Assembly (NCBI GenBank): GCA_017255395.1
Contig: JAFKDC010000028.1
Coordinates: 1 to 57,415 of the forward strand
Length of the DNA stretch: 57,415 nucleotides
Source: Enemella evansiae
GTDB lineage: Bacteria > Pseudomonadota > Alphaproteobacteria > Rhodobacterales > Rhodobacteraceae
Direction: 5' to 3'
Below, one piece after another: positions 21,018-30,647 of this stretch. Within the stretch, counting starts at the first letter, position 1. Each line of letters starts with the position of its first letter. The notes under the pieces were generated by a model that saw nothing but the letters and a program-made list of their open reading frames with translations, ran no database searches and was not told the origin of the DNA. A program made the translations under genes and the position numbers.

Positions 21018-22364
21018 ATGAAGAAATTTCTGATGGCAGCGGCGGGCGGGGCAGTGGCCTCTGTCGTCGCGACCACGCAATTCGTCGGACCGCTGCTGGC
21101 GCAGGAGACGTCCCGCGCGCCCAGTGTCTACGAACAGCTTGACCTGTTCGGCGACATCTTCGAACGGATCCGGGCGCAATATGTCGAAGAGGTCGACGAC
21201 TCGGACCTGATCGAGGCCGCCATCAACGGCATGCTCACCTCTCTCGACCCGCATTCCAGCTATCTGCCCCCCGATGACGCCGCCGACATGCGCGTCCAGA
21301 CGCGCGGCGAATTCGGCGGCCTTGGCATCGAGGTCACGCAGGAAGAGGGGTTCGTCAAGGTCGTCTCTCCGATCGACGGCACCCCGGCAGAGGATGCGGG
21401 CATCGAGTCGGGCGACTTCATCACCCATGTCGACGGCGAAAGCGTGCTGGGCCTGACGCTCGATCAGGCGGTCGACATGATGCGCGGGCCGGTCGGTTCC
21501 GAGATCGTCATCACCGTCGTGCGCGAAGGCGAGGACGAGCCCTTCGACGTCTCGATCATCCGCGACACCATCAAGCTGACCGCCGTGCGCACCCGGACAG
21601 AGGGCGACACCGTGGTCCTGCGGGTCACCACCTTCAACGAACAGACCTATCCCAACATGCGCGACGGGCTGGAAGAACAGATCGAGGCGCTGGGCGGCCT
21701 GGAAAACGTCAACGGCGTGGTGCTGGATCTGCGCAACAACCCGGGCGGGTTGCTGAACCAGGCGATCATGGTCTCCGACGCCTTCCTGGAGGCGGGCGAA
21801 ATCGTGTCGACCCGGGGCCGCGACCCGGCGGACGGCGACCGCTATAACTCGGAAACGCTGGTGCCGGGCGATCTGGTCGAGGGCAAGCCCATCGTGGTGC
21901 TGATCAACGGCGGCTCTGCCTCGGCGTCGGAAATCGTCGCCGGTGCGCTTCAGGATCACCGCCGCGCCATCGTCGTCGGCACCAAGAGCTTCGGCAAGGG
22001 GTCGGTCCAGACCGTCATGCCGCTGCGCGGGGACGGGGCCATGCGCCTGACCACGGCGCGCTACTACACGCCGTCGGGCCGCTCGATCCAGGCGCTTGGC
22101 GTGTCGCCTGACATCGTCGTGGCGCAACCGCGCCGTGACCGGAACGCAGAGGAGGAAGAGGAAGACACCGGCCTGTTCTCGCGCTCCGAGGCGGACCTGC
22201 GCGGCTCTCTGGACAACGACTCGCTGTCCGAGGACGAGATCAAGCAGATCGAGGCCGACCGCGAAAAGGCCGAGCAGGCCGCGGCGCTGCGCGAAGAGGA
22301 TTACCAGCTGGCCTATGCCATCGACATCCTCAAGGGCCTCTCGGCCCTCGGTCCGAAGAACTGA
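21018..22364 (+). CDS. S41 family carboxyl-terminal processing protease
   Basis: The 448-residue protein has an N-terminal signal/anchor, a PDZ domain (about residues 90-170, with GGLGIEVTQEEGFVKVVSPI) and a protease core. The Ser-Lys dyad is in NGGSASASEIVAGAL and TKSFGKGSVQT. This is the CtpA-type tail-specific protease that cleaves periplasmic proteins at their C-termini and often controls murein hydrolases. The gene directly follows the envC-like gene, which supports a cell-wall role. The C-terminal acidic, glutamate-rich region is typical of roseobacter versions. Confidence 0.93.
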   Translation: MKKFLMAAAGGAVASVVATTQFVGPLLAQETSRAPSVYEQLDLFGDIFERIRAQYVEEVDDSDLIEAAINGMLTSLDPHSSYLPPDDAADMRVQTRGEFGGLGIEVTQEEGFVKVVSPIDGTPAEDAGIESGDFITHVDGESVLGLTLDQAVDMMRGPVGSEIVITVVREGEDEPFDVSIIRDTIKLTAVRTRTEGDTVVLRVTTFNEQTYPNMRDGLEEQIEALGGLENVNGVVLDLRNNPGGLLNQAIMVSDAFLEAGEIVSTRGRDPADGDRYNSETLVPGDLVEGKPIVVLINGGSASASEIVAGALQDHRRAIVVGTKSFGKGSVQTVMPLRGDGAMRLTTARYYTPSGRSIQALGVSPDIVVAQPRRDRNAEEEEEDTGLFSRSEADLRGSLDNDSLSEDEIKQIEADREKAEQAAALREEDYQLAYAIDILKGLSALGPKN

Positions 22365-22478
22365 TCCGGTCGGGGCGGGCCCTGGTCCGCCCCTGTCCGG
22401 CGCCGGCCCATGCCGGCGGCCCACAGGGCGGGCAGCGGCCCGCCGTCCCCGTGCAAGACAGGCAGAGGCCCGCGCCCC

Positions 22479-22973
22479 ATGACCCCCGACGACATCGCGA
22501 AACTGCCCTATCGCCGCAACGTCGGCGTCATGCTGGTGAACGCTGCGGGCGAGGCCTTTGTCGGCCAGCGCGCCGACCGGCAGCCGCACGAGCCGCCCGC
22601 CTGGCAGATGCCCCAGGGCGGCATCGACAAGGGTGAGGACCCGCGCGCCGCCGCCCTGCGCGAACTGACCGAGGAAACCGGCGTGACGCCGGACCTCGTG
22701 ACCGTCGAGGCCGAGACCGAGGGCTGGATCGCCTACGACCTGCCGCATGACATCGTGCCGCGCATCTGGAAGGGCCGTTTCAGGGGGCAGGAACAGAAGT
22801 GGTTCCTGCTGCGCTTCCACGGCAGCGACGACCAGATCCGTCTGGACGCGGACGATCATCAGGAATTCACCGAATGGCGCTGGCTGTCCGCCGATCGGGT
22901 GCTGTCGCAGATCGTGCCCTTCAAGCGCGCGGTCTACGAGCAGGTGATCGACGCCTTCCGGGACCGCCTGTGA
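22479..22973 (+). CDS. rppH: RNA pyrophosphohydrolase (RppH), Nudix family
   Basis: The 164-residue Nudix hydrolase removes pyrophosphate from the 5' end of mRNA and so starts decay, and may also act on dinucleoside polyphosphates. The Nudix box [20 protein letters not shown] is complete, and [12 protein letters not shown] and WQMPQGG fit RppH. The start at 22479 gives the usual N-terminus before PYRRNVG. It follows the S41 gene by about 115 bases and overlaps the next gene by 4 bases (GTGA). Confidence 0.93.
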   Translation: MTPDDIAKLPYRRNVGVMLVNAAGEAFVGQRADRQPHEPPAWQMPQGGIDKGEDPRAAALRELTEETGVTPDLVTVEAETEGWIAYDLPHDIVPRIWKGRFRGQEQKWFLLRFHGSDDQIRLDADDHQEFTEWRWLSADRVLSQIVPFKRAVYEQVIDAFRDRL

Positions 22974-23461
22974 AACGCGCGCTGGCGCTTCTGCTGACGC
23001 TCACGCTGGGCTCTCAGGCGCAGGCCCTGTCCTGCATCGCCCCCGATCCGATCCGCGACTTCAGGGAAGCCCACGCAAGCGAGGATCGCTGGAGCGCCGT
23101 GGTCGGACGTCTTGATTTCGACGAAAGCCGCCTGCCCGTGGTGCCTCTGGACCAGCAGGCAGAGCCGAAGGCCCCGACAGAGCTGCGCGCGCAGATGGCG
23201 GGCCGCTTCCTTGGCCCCGAGGGCTTTGTCCAGCCATTTCAGGGCAATGTCACGCTGCGCGTCTCCTGCTACCTGTCATGGTGCGGCGGGGCGCAGAGCG
23301 GTGGCCGATACCTTGCCTTCCTCCGGCACGAGGATGGCAAGCGCATCGTGCATGTAGAGCCCTGCGGGCAGTGGCTGTACCGCGATCCCGCGCCCGCGCT
23401 TCTGGACGCGGTGCATGCCTGCTTTGCCGGTGGCCCCTGCGCAGAGGGCGGTCAGTTCTGA
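22970..23461 (+). CDS. Secreted cysteine-containing hypothetical protein
   Basis: The GTG at 22970 overlaps the rppH stop and opens a 163-residue protein with a clear signal peptide ([18 protein letters not shown]). The mature part has at least six cysteines ([30 protein letters not shown]), which suggests disulfides in the periplasm. I do not recognise the family; homologous small secreted proteins with this cysteine layout occur in Rhodobacteraceae as far as I recall. It is the last gene of the gpmI-rppH run. Confidence 0.72.
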   Translation: MKRALALLLTLTLGSQAQALSCIAPDPIRDFREAHASEDRWSAVVGRLDFDESRLPVVPLDQQAEPKAPTELRAQMAGRFLGPEGFVQPFQGNVTLRVSCYLSWCGGAQSGGRYLAFLRHEDGKRIVHVEPCGQWLYRDPAPALLDAVHACFAGGPCAEGGQF

Positions 23462-23474
23462 TCACACCCGGACG

Positions 23475-24179
23475 TCAGGTCCGGATGTCTGGCCCGCAGT
23501 CGCCCTGCACCCGCGCCATGTAGTCCCGCAACAGCGACACGCGCCGTGGCCGGAAGGACCGGCCCGACCGCTCCAGCCCGGTCATGCGGTCCAGCCGGAA
23601 CATGCGAAAGTCCTGCCGCAGCAGGCACCATGCCATCAGGCAGTGGCTTTGCTCGAAGAAGACGATGGACAGCGGCATGACCTCGCGCCGGGTCGCCGCG
23701 CCTGCCTTGTCGGCGTAGTCGAAGACCACCTGTTCCTCTTCCCAGCAGGCCTTGCGCAGCGCTTTGGCGTCGATGGTCGGCGCGGGCGGCAGGTTGAACC
23801 GATGCGCCGTCAGCACCGCGTGGCGCAGCCGGTGGGCCTGCGCCTCGGGCAGGCGGGCGCGCAGCTTGGCCAGCGCCGTCCCGGCGGCCTGTGCCAGCGC
23901 CGGATCGCCCACCGCCGTGACCTCGCGCAGCCCGACGATCAGCGCCTCCAACTCGTCGTCGTCGAAGCCCAGAGGCGGCAGATGCGCGCTTTCGATCAGC
24001 CGGTAGCCAAAGCCCGGCTCGCCGTCGATGACGGCGCCAAGGCTGCGCAGCGTGTCGATGTCGCGGTACAGCGTGCGGGTGGACACGCCGGTTTCCCGGG
24101 CAAGCTGCTGCCCCGTCACCGGCGCGGGCAGGCAGCGCAGGGCGGTCATCAGCTGGAAAAGGCGGTGGGTGCGGGACAT
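23475..24179 (-). CDS. YafY-type HTH/WYL-domain transcriptional regulator
   Basis: The 234-residue protein starts with a winged helix-turn-helix (QQLARETGVSTRTLYRDIDTL, residues about 20-40) and ends in a WYL-like ligand domain with REVMPLSIVFFEQSHCLMAWC. Such regulators often repress a neighbouring gene or themselves and answer to nucleic-acid or small-molecule signals. The start at 24179 is chosen over 24218 because the longer form would run through a perfect 12-base inverted repeat that looks like an operator. It is convergent with the secreted protein gene and downstream of rnr. Confidence 0.87.
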   Translation of the reverse strand: MSRTHRLFQLMTALRCLPAPVTGQQLARETGVSTRTLYRDIDTLRSLGAVIDGEPGFGYRLIESAHLPPLGFDDDELEALIVGLREVTAVGDPALAQAAGTALAKLRARLPEAQAHRLRHAVLTAHRFNLPPAPTIDAKALRKACWEEEQVVFDYADKAGAATRREVMPLSIVFFEQSHCLMAWCLLRQDFRMFRLDRMTGLERSGRSFRPRRVSLLRDYMARVQGDCGPDIRT

Positions 24180-24196
24180 GGCTGCGGTATCCTCTA

Positions 24197-24223
24197 CCCT
24201 CTTGCCAGAAACTGGCAAGAGGG
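24197..24223. promoter_or_regulatory. Perfect 12-base inverted repeat before the YafY-type gene
   Basis: CCCTCTTGCCAG and CTGGCAAGAGGG flank a 3-base AAA centre, 17 bases upstream of the regulator's start codon and 30 bases after the rnr stop. The place and symmetry fit an autoregulatory operator. No T-run follows on the minus strand, which argues against a terminator of rnr. Confidence 0.55.
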
Positions 24224-24253
24224 GTGCGACCGGCTGGCCCGCCCCCGGCGCCC

Positions 24254-26566
24254 TCAGGTCTTGGCGCGGCGCTGACGGCTGACCTTTCGCTTGGTCTTGG
24301 CGTCCTTGGCCTTGGCCTTGGCCAGCTTGCGCTTGGGCGAGGCGCCGCCGCGCGACCGGCCCGCGCCGCCGCCCCGGGGGCGCCCGCGCCGGAACGAGCC
24401 GCCGCCGCGCCCGCTTTCGTATTCCTCGCCGTCAAGCTCCAGCAGCTCGAAGGCGATGCCACCCGTGACCGGCGCCGCCTCGACCAGCTTGACCCGCGCG
24501 CGCATCCCCAGCCCGATCTCGCGCCCGCTGTCGGCGCCCATCAGCGTGCCGCTCTCGCGGTCGAAGTGGAAGTATTCGTTGCCCAGCGTCGAGATCGGCA
24601 CCAGCCCGTCGGCTCCGGTCTCGTCCAGCTTCACGAAAAGGCCGAACTTGGCGATGCCCGACACGCGGCCGGTGAACTCGGCGCCCAGCCGGTCCGACAG
24701 ATAGGCGGCAAGGTAGCGGTCGGTGGTGTCGCGCTCGGCCATCATCGAGCGGCGTTCCGTGTCGCTGATGTGCTGCCCGGTCTTTTCCAGCCCGTCGATC
24801 TCTTCCGCCGTCAGCCCATCGTCACCCCAGCCATGCGCGGTGATCAGCGCGCGGTGCACGATCAGGTCGGAATAGCGCCGGATCGGCGAGGTGAAATGCG
24901 CGTAGTTCTGTAGCGCCAGCCCGAAATGGCCGAAGTTCTTCGGCGTGTAATAGGCCTGCGTCATGCTGCGCAGGGTCGACAGGTTGATCAGCTCGGCCTC
25001 GTCGGTGCCCGCCGCCTGATGCAGCAGCCGGTTGAGGTGTTCGGTCTTCAGCACCTGCCCCTTGGCCAGCGTCAGACCGGCGGCCTGCGCCGTGTCGCGC
25101 AGGGACTCCAGCTTGTCCTGCGGCGGTTCCTCGTGGACGCGGAACAAAAGCGGGGTCTTCTTGGCGATCAGGGTCTCGGCGGCGGCGACATTGGCCAGCA
25201 CCATGTATTCCTCGATCAGCCTGTGCGCCTCCAGCCGGTCGACGAAATCGACCGAGGTCACCTTGCCGTCCTCGCCCAGCTGGACCCGGCGTTCGGGCAG
25301 GTCCAGATCGAGCGGCTGGCGCCTTTCGCGGGCGGCCTTCAGCGCGGCATAGCCCGCATAGAGCGGCTTTAGCACCGGGTCCAGAAGCGGGCCGGTGGCC
25401 TCGTCTGGCTGGCCGTCGATGGCCGCCTGAACCTGCTGGTAGGTAAGCGAGGCGGGCGAGCGCATCAGCCCGCGCAGGAACTTCTGCCGCAGCTTGTTGC
25501 CGTCGCGGTCCACGGTCATGCAGACCGCGATGCAGGCGCGCGGCACGCCTTCGTGCAGCGAACACAGGTCGCCCGACAGCCGGTCCGGCAGCATCGGCAC
25601 GACGCGGTCGGGGAAGTAACTGGAATTGCCGCGCTTTCGCGCCTCGCGGTCGATCCTGGACCCCGGCGTCACGTAATGCGCCACATCCGCGATGGCCACC
25701 CACAGGCGCCAGCCGCCCGGGTTCTTGGGGTCGTCGTCGGCCTCTGCAAAGACCGCGTCGTCGTGGTCGCGCGCGTCCGAGGGATCGATCGTCACCAGCG
25801 GCATGTCGCGCAGATCCGTGCGACCGCTCAGCCCGGCGGGCTTCATGCTGTCGGCCTCTTCCAGCACGTCGGCGGGGAAGTCGTCGGGGATGCCGTGCTG
25901 GTGGATCGCGATCAGCGAGACCGCGCGCGGCTCTGACGGGTCGCCCAGCCGCAGGGTGATGCGCGCCTGCGGCAGGCCCATGCGCCCGCCCGGTCCGGCC
26001 TGTTCCGCCTCGACCAGTTCGCCGTCCTTTGCGCCAAGGGCGGCGTCGGGGCCGACGGTCCATTCCTTGTCGCTGCCCTTGTCGATGGGCATGATTCGCC
26101 CGCCCTCGGCGCTCTTGCGGAAGATGCCGACGATCTTGCGCGGGCTGGCGCCGATGCGGCGGATCAGCCGGGCCTGGTAATTGTGGTCCTCTTCGTGGAC
26201 CACCTGAAGGCGGGCAAGGATGCGGTCGCCTTCCCCCAGCGCGGGGTCGCTGGCGCGCGGCACGATCAGCACCACCGGCTCCACCCCTTCGCCGTGCCAC
26301 TCCAGCGGCTGCGCATAGAGGTCGCCGTTGTCGTCGGGCGCCTTGACCTGCAAGACGCTGACCGGCGGCAGCCGGTCCGGGTCGCGGTAGGTCTTCTTGC
26401 GCTTCTCCAGATGGCCCTCGGCCTCCAGCTCCTTCAGCAGGCGCTTGAGGTCGATGCGATCCGCGCCCTTGATGCCAAAGGCCTTGGCGATGTCGCGCTT
26501 CGAGGTCAGCGTTGGGTTCGCGGCGATCCAGTCGAGGATTTCCGGCTTGGTGGGCAGCTTTGTCAT
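24254..26566 (-). CDS. rnr: Ribonuclease R
   Basis: The 770-residue RNB-family exoribonuclease degrades structured RNA in the 3'-5' direction. An N-terminal helix-turn-helix region (KPEILDWIAANPTLTSKRDIAK) is followed by cold-shock domains, the RNB catalytic core with DPSDARDHDDAVFAE (metal aspartates) and RRYSDLIVHRALI, a C-terminal S1 domain (FTGRVSGIAKFGLFVKLDE) and a basic Arg/Lys/Gly-rich tail. The start at 26566 gives the normal N-terminus; the frame stays open further upstream only as an artefact of high GC. It lies 56 bases downstream of the TIGR04282 gene. Confidence 0.96.
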   Translation of the reverse strand: MTKLPTKPEILDWIAANPTLTSKRDIAKAFGIKGADRIDLKRLLKELEAEGHLEKRKKTYRDPDRLPPVSVLQVKAPDDNGDLYAQPLEWHGEGVEPVVLIVPRASDPALGEGDRILARLQVVHEEDHNYQARLIRRIGASPRKIVGIFRKSAEGGRIMPIDKGSDKEWTVGPDAALGAKDGELVEAEQAGPGGRMGLPQARITLRLGDPSEPRAVSLIAIHQHGIPDDFPADVLEEADSMKPAGLSGRTDLRDMPLVTIDPSDARDHDDAVFAEADDDPKNPGGWRLWVAIADVAHYVTPGSRIDREARKRGNSSYFPDRVVPMLPDRLSGDLCSLHEGVPRACIAVCMTVDRDGNKLRQKFLRGLMRSPASLTYQQVQAAIDGQPDEATGPLLDPVLKPLYAGYAALKAARERRQPLDLDLPERRVQLGEDGKVTSVDFVDRLEAHRLIEEYMVLANVAAAETLIAKKTPLLFRVHEEPPQDKLESLRDTAQAAGLTLAKGQVLKTEHLNRLLHQAAGTDEAELINLSTLRSMTQAYYTPKNFGHFGLALQNYAHFTSPIRRYSDLIVHRALITAHGWGDDGLTAEEIDGLEKTGQHISDTERRSMMAERDTTDRYLAAYLSDRLGAEFTGRVSGIAKFGLFVKLDETGADGLVPISTLGNEYFHFDRESGTLMGADSGREIGLGMRARVKLVEAAPVTGGIAFELLELDGEEYESGRGGGSFRRGRPRGGGAGRSRGGASPKRKLAKAKAKDAKTKRKVSRQRRAKT

Positions 26567-26622
26567 GGCCCTCAGGTAGCACGGGCGCGTGACAATGCGA
26601 AGATGCCTCGCGCCGGGGATCG

Positions 26623-27207
26623 CTAGGGCCGGGACGCGCTGCCCGGAAGATCGGCAGCCTCGTCCACGTCGGCCAGTTCGTCGACAAGGGCGATGCGGGC
26701 GCCGGGGACAGAGGCGATGCTGTCGGCCAGCGCATGGGGCGTGGACCAGCGCACGTTGTCGAAGAGGGTTGCGGGCAGGCGCGCGCCGCCCCGCACCCCG
26801 ACCAGCCAGTAGCCGCCATCCGTCGCGGGGCCGAAGACCACATCGTGGTCGCCAAGGGCGCGGAAGGCCCGCCAGAGCGCGGCGCGGCTGACGCCCGGAA
26901 TATCGGCGCCGATCAGGCAGACCGGGCCGGGCCCGGCGGCGCGCAGGGCGCGCGCCATGCGGTCCCCCAGCGTGCCGGTGCCCTGCGCGATGCGCGGCAG
27001 GGCGGGCAGGGCGCGTGTCGCGACGGCGCGGTCGGGGGCCACCGCCAGCACCACGCGCCAGCGCGGGTCGCGGATGTCGCGCAACAGTCGCCGGACCCGG
27101 TGGCGGAACCACCACGTGGCCGCGATCACGCCGATATCCCGCGCCAGCCGGGTCTTGACCCGGCCCGGGCGCGGTTCCTTGACCATGACGATCAGGGTGC
27201 CGCGCAT
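26623..27207 (-). CDS. TIGR04282 family (DUF2064) glycosyltransferase-like protein
   Basis: The 194-residue protein begins [20 protein letters not shown], the nucleotide-binding start of the GT-A-like TIGR04282/DUF2064 family. It continues with LIGADIPGVS and FGPATDGGYWLVG, both conserved in that family. Members are related to nucleotidyltransferases such as CofC; the substrate is unknown. Its start overlaps the end of the GNAT gene by 16 bases, so translation is probably coupled. Confidence 0.87.
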   Translation of the reverse strand: MRGTLIVMVKEPRPGRVKTRLARDIGVIAATWWFRHRVRRLLRDIRDPRWRVVLAVAPDRAVATRALPALPRIAQGTGTLGDRMARALRAAGPGPVCLIGADIPGVSRAALWRAFRALGDHDVVFGPATDGGYWLVGVRGGARLPATLFDNVRWSTPHALADSIASVPGARIALVDELADVDEAADLPGSASRP

Positions 27208-27623
27208 TCCAGAACCATGTCGCGATGCGGGATGCCGGCGTCGTCGTAGCTGTCGCCGCGCGGCACAAAGCCCAGCCGCTCGTAGAAGGGGATGGCGTAT
27301 TCCTGCGCGCTGAGCGCAATGCCCCGGACGCGGGGATCGGCTGTCAGCCGCGCGATGCCCTCGCGCACCAGCGCCGCGCCAAGCCCGGTGCCCCGGTGCG
27401 AGGGCAGGACGCAGATGCGCCCGATCCGTCCTGTGCCCTTCCTGACCAGCAGGCGCGCTGTGCCGACCGGCGTGCCGTCGTCCAGTGCCAGCAGGTGCAG
27501 GGCGGCGGCGTCGAGGTCGTCCCATTCATCGGCCTCGGGGATGCCCTGTTCGTCGATGAAGACCGCCCGGCGCAGCGCGTGGCAGGCCGCAAGGTCCTCC
27601 GTGGCCCGAACCGTCACGGTCAC
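27192..27623 (-). CDS. GNAT family N-acetyltransferase
   Basis: The 143-residue protein has the GNAT acetyl-CoA site [18 protein letters not shown] and the C-terminal [15 protein letters not shown] motif. An N-terminal [14 protein letters not shown] segment matches the ElaA/YjcF-type group. The acceptor is unknown. The start is a GTG at 27623 that overlaps the dapE stop by 4 bases (GTGA). The gene links dapE with the TIGR04282 gene in one compact unit. Confidence 0.87.
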   Translation of the reverse strand: MTVTVRATEDLAACHALRRAVFIDEQGIPEADEWDDLDAAALHLLALDDGTPVGTARLLVRKGTGRIGRICVLPSHRGTGLGAALVREGIARLTADPRVRGIALSAQEYAIPFYERLGFVPRGDSYDDAGIPHRDMVLECAAP

Positions 27624-28759
27624 GCGAAGTACTCGGTCAGGATGCGGCTGTAGATCGCCTTCAGCTGGCCGATCTGGGCGACCTCGACCCGTTCGTCCAC
27701 AGCGTGCATGGTCTTGCCCACGAGGCCGAATTCCACCACCGGGCAGTGATCCTTGACGAACCGCGCGTCCGAGGTGCCACCCGTGGTGGACAGCTCCGGC
27801 GTGACGCCGGTCTCGGCCTTGACGGCGCGGGCCACCAGATCCGACAGCGGCCCCGGCGGCGTCAGAAAGCTTTCGCCCGAGATCTTGATCCGGACGCCGG
27901 TGCGCGTGCCGAAGGCCTGATCCACCGCCGCCGCCTCTGTGCGCAGCCACTCGGACAGCGCGGCGCCGGTATGCGTGTCGTTGAAGCGGATGTTGACGCA
28001 GCCCGTGGCCTTGGCGGGGATCACGTTGGTCGCCGGGTTGCCGGTGTCGATGGTCACCACCGCCAGCGTCGAGGGGTCGAAATGCTCGGTGCCCTCGTCC
28101 AGCTTGTGCGAGGCCAGCCGGTCCATCAGCCGGGCCATGGCCGACAGAGGGTTCACCGCGCGGTGCGGATAGGCGGAATGGCCCTGCACGCCTTCCACCT
28201 CGAACCAGGCCGACATCGACCCGCGCCGCCCGATCTTCATCATCTGGCCCATGTGGTCGGGGCTGGTCGGCTCTCCGACAAGGCAGACGGCCATGCGCTC
28301 CTGCTCGTGCGACATCCAGTCCAGCAGGGCGGTGGTGCCGTCGGTGGCGTCGCCCTCTTCGTCGCCGGTGATGGCAAGGATCACCGCGCCATCGGGCGGC
28401 GTCTGCGTCACGAAATCCACGGCGGCGGCGGCAAAGGCGGCCACGCCGGACTTCATGTCCGTCGACCCGCGCCCATAGAGGAAGCCGTCCACGATCTCGG
28501 CGCCGAAGGGGTCCTGCGTCCAGTCCTCGCGGCGGCCGATCGGCACCACGTCGGTATGCCCGTTGAAGCCGAAGGTCCGGACGTGGCCCTTCTGGCCCCA
28601 GCGCGCGAAGAGGTTCGGCGTGCCGTTGCGGTCGACCCGCGTGCAGGCAAAGCCCGCCCCCTCCAGCAGCTCTTGCAGGGCAACCAGCGCGCCACCGTCC
28701 TCGGGCGTGACAGAGGGGCAGCGCACAAGGCGGGCGGTCAGGGCGACGGGATCGGTCAT
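27620..28759 (-). CDS. dapE: Succinyl-diaminopimelate desuccinylase
   Basis: The 379-residue M20 metallopeptidase-family enzyme removes succinate from N-succinyl-LL-diaminopimelate in lysine and murein precursor synthesis. Dinuclear zinc ligands lie in [18 protein letters not shown] and [11 protein letters not shown], with a lid/dimer domain after about residue 180 and the final metal histidine near HAVDERV. Length is typical. dapD, an earlier step, lies 3.5 kb away on the same strand but in a separate unit. A Hint gene diverges upstream. Confidence 0.95.
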   Translation of the reverse strand: MTDPVALTARLVRCPSVTPEDGGALVALQELLEGAGFACTRVDRNGTPNLFARWGQKGHVRTFGFNGHTDVVPIGRREDWTQDPFGAEIVDGFLYGRGSTDMKSGVAAFAAAAVDFVTQTPPDGAVILAITGDEEGDATDGTTALLDWMSHEQERMAVCLVGEPTSPDHMGQMMKIGRRGSMSAWFEVEGVQGHSAYPHRAVNPLSAMARLMDRLASHKLDEGTEHFDPSTLAVVTIDTGNPATNVIPAKATGCVNIRFNDTHTGAALSEWLRTEAAAVDQAFGTRTGVRIKISGESFLTPPGPLSDLVARAVKAETGVTPELSTTGGTSDARFVKDHCPVVEFGLVGKTMHAVDERVEVAQIGQLKAIYSRILTEYFA

Positions 28760-28994
28760 GATGGCTCCTTCGGCGGGTCACCCCTTGGCTACCCGCTGCC
28801 CGCGATCTTGGCAAATGTGGCGCAACTGCACCAGCGCGTGCGGCGGACGGGCAAGGCGCGCCCCGGCATGGCGGGGCGGGGGCGAGCCATGCTAGGCTGA
28901 GCAAAACAGACGACGAGGCCCGGCACCGACCGGCCCGCAGAGCAGGACGACAGGCCATGACCCCGCATTCCCCCCGCGCCGGGACACTACCGCG

Positions 28995-30068
28995 ATGAGC
29001 TGGATCGGGCTCAGCGGACAGGGCCGCGCATGGACCTGCCCCCGCCGCGTCGCGGCCACCGCGCCAGAGCGGCATGTCCTGATGCCGCGCGGCTCGATCA
29101 TGATCGAAACCCGCGTCCCGCCCGAGGAGCGCCCGCAGACGCTGCTCTATTACCGCCGCGAACATCCGTGGCCCGGCACCATTTCTGTGCAGGCAATGCC
29201 GGGGGGCGGTATCGTCCTTGTGCTGGATCAGGGCGGCGAGGTCTTTCATACGGTTCTCGAACGCCGCAACGACAGCCGCGTCGACCTGCTGCGCGTGACC
29301 TTTTCATGGGACAGCGAGGCGCGGCGCGGCTGGCTGACGGTCGAGCAGCCGGGCACCGACACCGTCGACATGACAGAGACGCCGCCGCCGCCGCCCTTCC
29401 TGATGGAGGATGTCTTTACCCTGTGCCACCGCCCGCAGCTGGTGACGCGGGACCCGGACGTGATCTTCCACGCCGTTTCGGAAGCGGTGGAGCCGGTCGG
29501 CCCGATGCCGGGCCTCGTGGCGCAGGTGCCGGTGCTGACCCCGCAGGGCTACCGCCGCGCCGGCGACCTGCGTCTGGGCGATACGGTGACCACCCGCAAT
29601 GCAGGCGTGGTGCCGGTTCTGGCGCGGGTGACCCGGCGGATGCCCGCGCTTGGCTCGTTCCAGCCGGTGCGGCTGCGGGCGCCTTATTTCGGCCTGACGC
29701 GCGATCTGGTGGTCGCGCCCTACCAGCGGATGGTGATCGGCGGGTCAGAGGTCGAATATATCTTCGGGCGGCAGGCGGTGCTGATCCCGGCGCTGGCGCT
29801 GGTGAACGGCTTTGCCGCCGTCTACGAGGAAGGCCATGACCTTGTCCGCTACCACCAGCTTCTGCTGCCGGGGCACGAGCCGGTGATCTCGGCCGAGGCA
29901 GAACTGGAAACGCTTTATGTCGGGCGCCTGCGCCGCCGCCGGGAATTCCTGCAAAGGACGCTTCTTGCGGATGTGCCGCCGGGGCTGATCCCCGAACATG
30001 CCCGCGCGGGGCTGAAGATCCTGCGGCCCTTCGAGGCGATCACCCTTGCCGAGGCGCGCGCCGCCTGA
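28995..30068 (+). CDS. Hint-domain protein with degenerate active site
   Basis: The 357-residue protein carries a Hedgehog/intein-type (Hint_2) domain in its C-terminal half, recognisable from TPQGYRRAGDLRLGDTVTTR and a later VVAPYQRMVIGG. In typical roseobacter Hint proteins the domain opens with a nucleophilic Cys before TP and contains SPQHR; here the first position is VL and the histidine site reads APYQR. Both key residues are missing, so self-splicing or cleavage is unlikely. The N-terminal 170 residues form an uncharacterised beta-rich region. There is no signal peptide. Family proteins are common in Rhodobacteraceae, but their role is unclear. Confidence 0.8.
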   Translation: MSWIGLSGQGRAWTCPRRVAATAPERHVLMPRGSIMIETRVPPEERPQTLLYYRREHPWPGTISVQAMPGGGIVLVLDQGGEVFHTVLERRNDSRVDLLRVTFSWDSEARRGWLTVEQPGTDTVDMTETPPPPPFLMEDVFTLCHRPQLVTRDPDVIFHAVSEAVEPVGPMPGLVAQVPVLTPQGYRRAGDLRLGDTVTTRNAGVVPVLARVTRRMPALGSFQPVRLRAPYFGLTRDLVVAPYQRMVIGGSEVEYIFGRQAVLIPALALVNGFAAVYEEGHDLVRYHQLLLPGHEPVISAEAELETLYVGRLRRRREFLQRTLLADVPPGLIPEHARAGLKILRPFEAITLAEARAA

Positions 30069-30099
30069 CCGGCCTTTGACGGGCGCGCGGCCCTTTCCG

Positions 30100-30423
30100 T
30101 CAGTCGAAGAACGGAGAGACCTGCGCCACGATCACCGCGTTCTCGGCCAGCGCGCGCGCCATCAGTTCGCGCTCGTCGTCCTCGATTTCCTGCCCGGCGG
30201 CCTCGCGTTCCTCGGGCGTGCCGTAGCCGGTCACGTCCAGCGGCGCCATATCCGCCTGTTTCAGGATCGCGACGGTCTCGCGCACGGCCTCGGCCTCGTC
30301 CACGCCCGAGGCGTAGCACATCAGCGCCGCGCCGGTCGCCTTGTCCGGCAGACCGTCCCCGGCCTTGCGACCGACCTCGACAAGCAGGGTAAAGACCTGC
30401 TGGATGCGCTTTTCCTTTGTCAT
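30100..30423 (-). CDS. Conserved hypothetical protein
   Basis: The 107-residue acidic, mostly helical protein begins MTKEKRIQQVFTLLVEVGRK and ends VIVAQVSPFFD. It shows no signal peptide, membrane helix or recognised domain. Its codon use matches its neighbours and the frame is convergent with the Hint gene, which makes a real gene likely. I cannot assign a function. Confidence 0.65.
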   Translation of the reverse strand: MTKEKRIQQVFTLLVEVGRKAGDGLPDKATGAALMCYASGVDEAEAVRETVAILKQADMAPLDVTGYGTPEEREAAGQEIEDDERELMARALAENAVIVAQVSPFFD

Positions 30424-30647
30424 GCCGCGGGAGTGCGCCGCGCGGCCCCGCTTGTCAAGCGGGACAGCGGCATCCGGCTTGCCCGGACGTCGTCGGGGCA
30501 GGGGCGTCCCGGAGGCGCGCCATGCAAGACAGCCTTGGCGCCCGGTGGCAGGACGCCGCGCGCGGCGCAGGGAGCCGGGGACAGGCGCGTCCGGCAGTGC
30601 CCGGTCCTGTCAGCGGTCAGAGCGGCTCCGGCTCCCTCACCAAGCCG

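Noticed and set aside
26567-27319. A 251-residue N-terminal extension of RNase R
   Set aside because: The extension overlaps the GNAT and TIGR04282 genes, is Arg-rich nonsense, and the true RNase R N-terminus starts at 26566.
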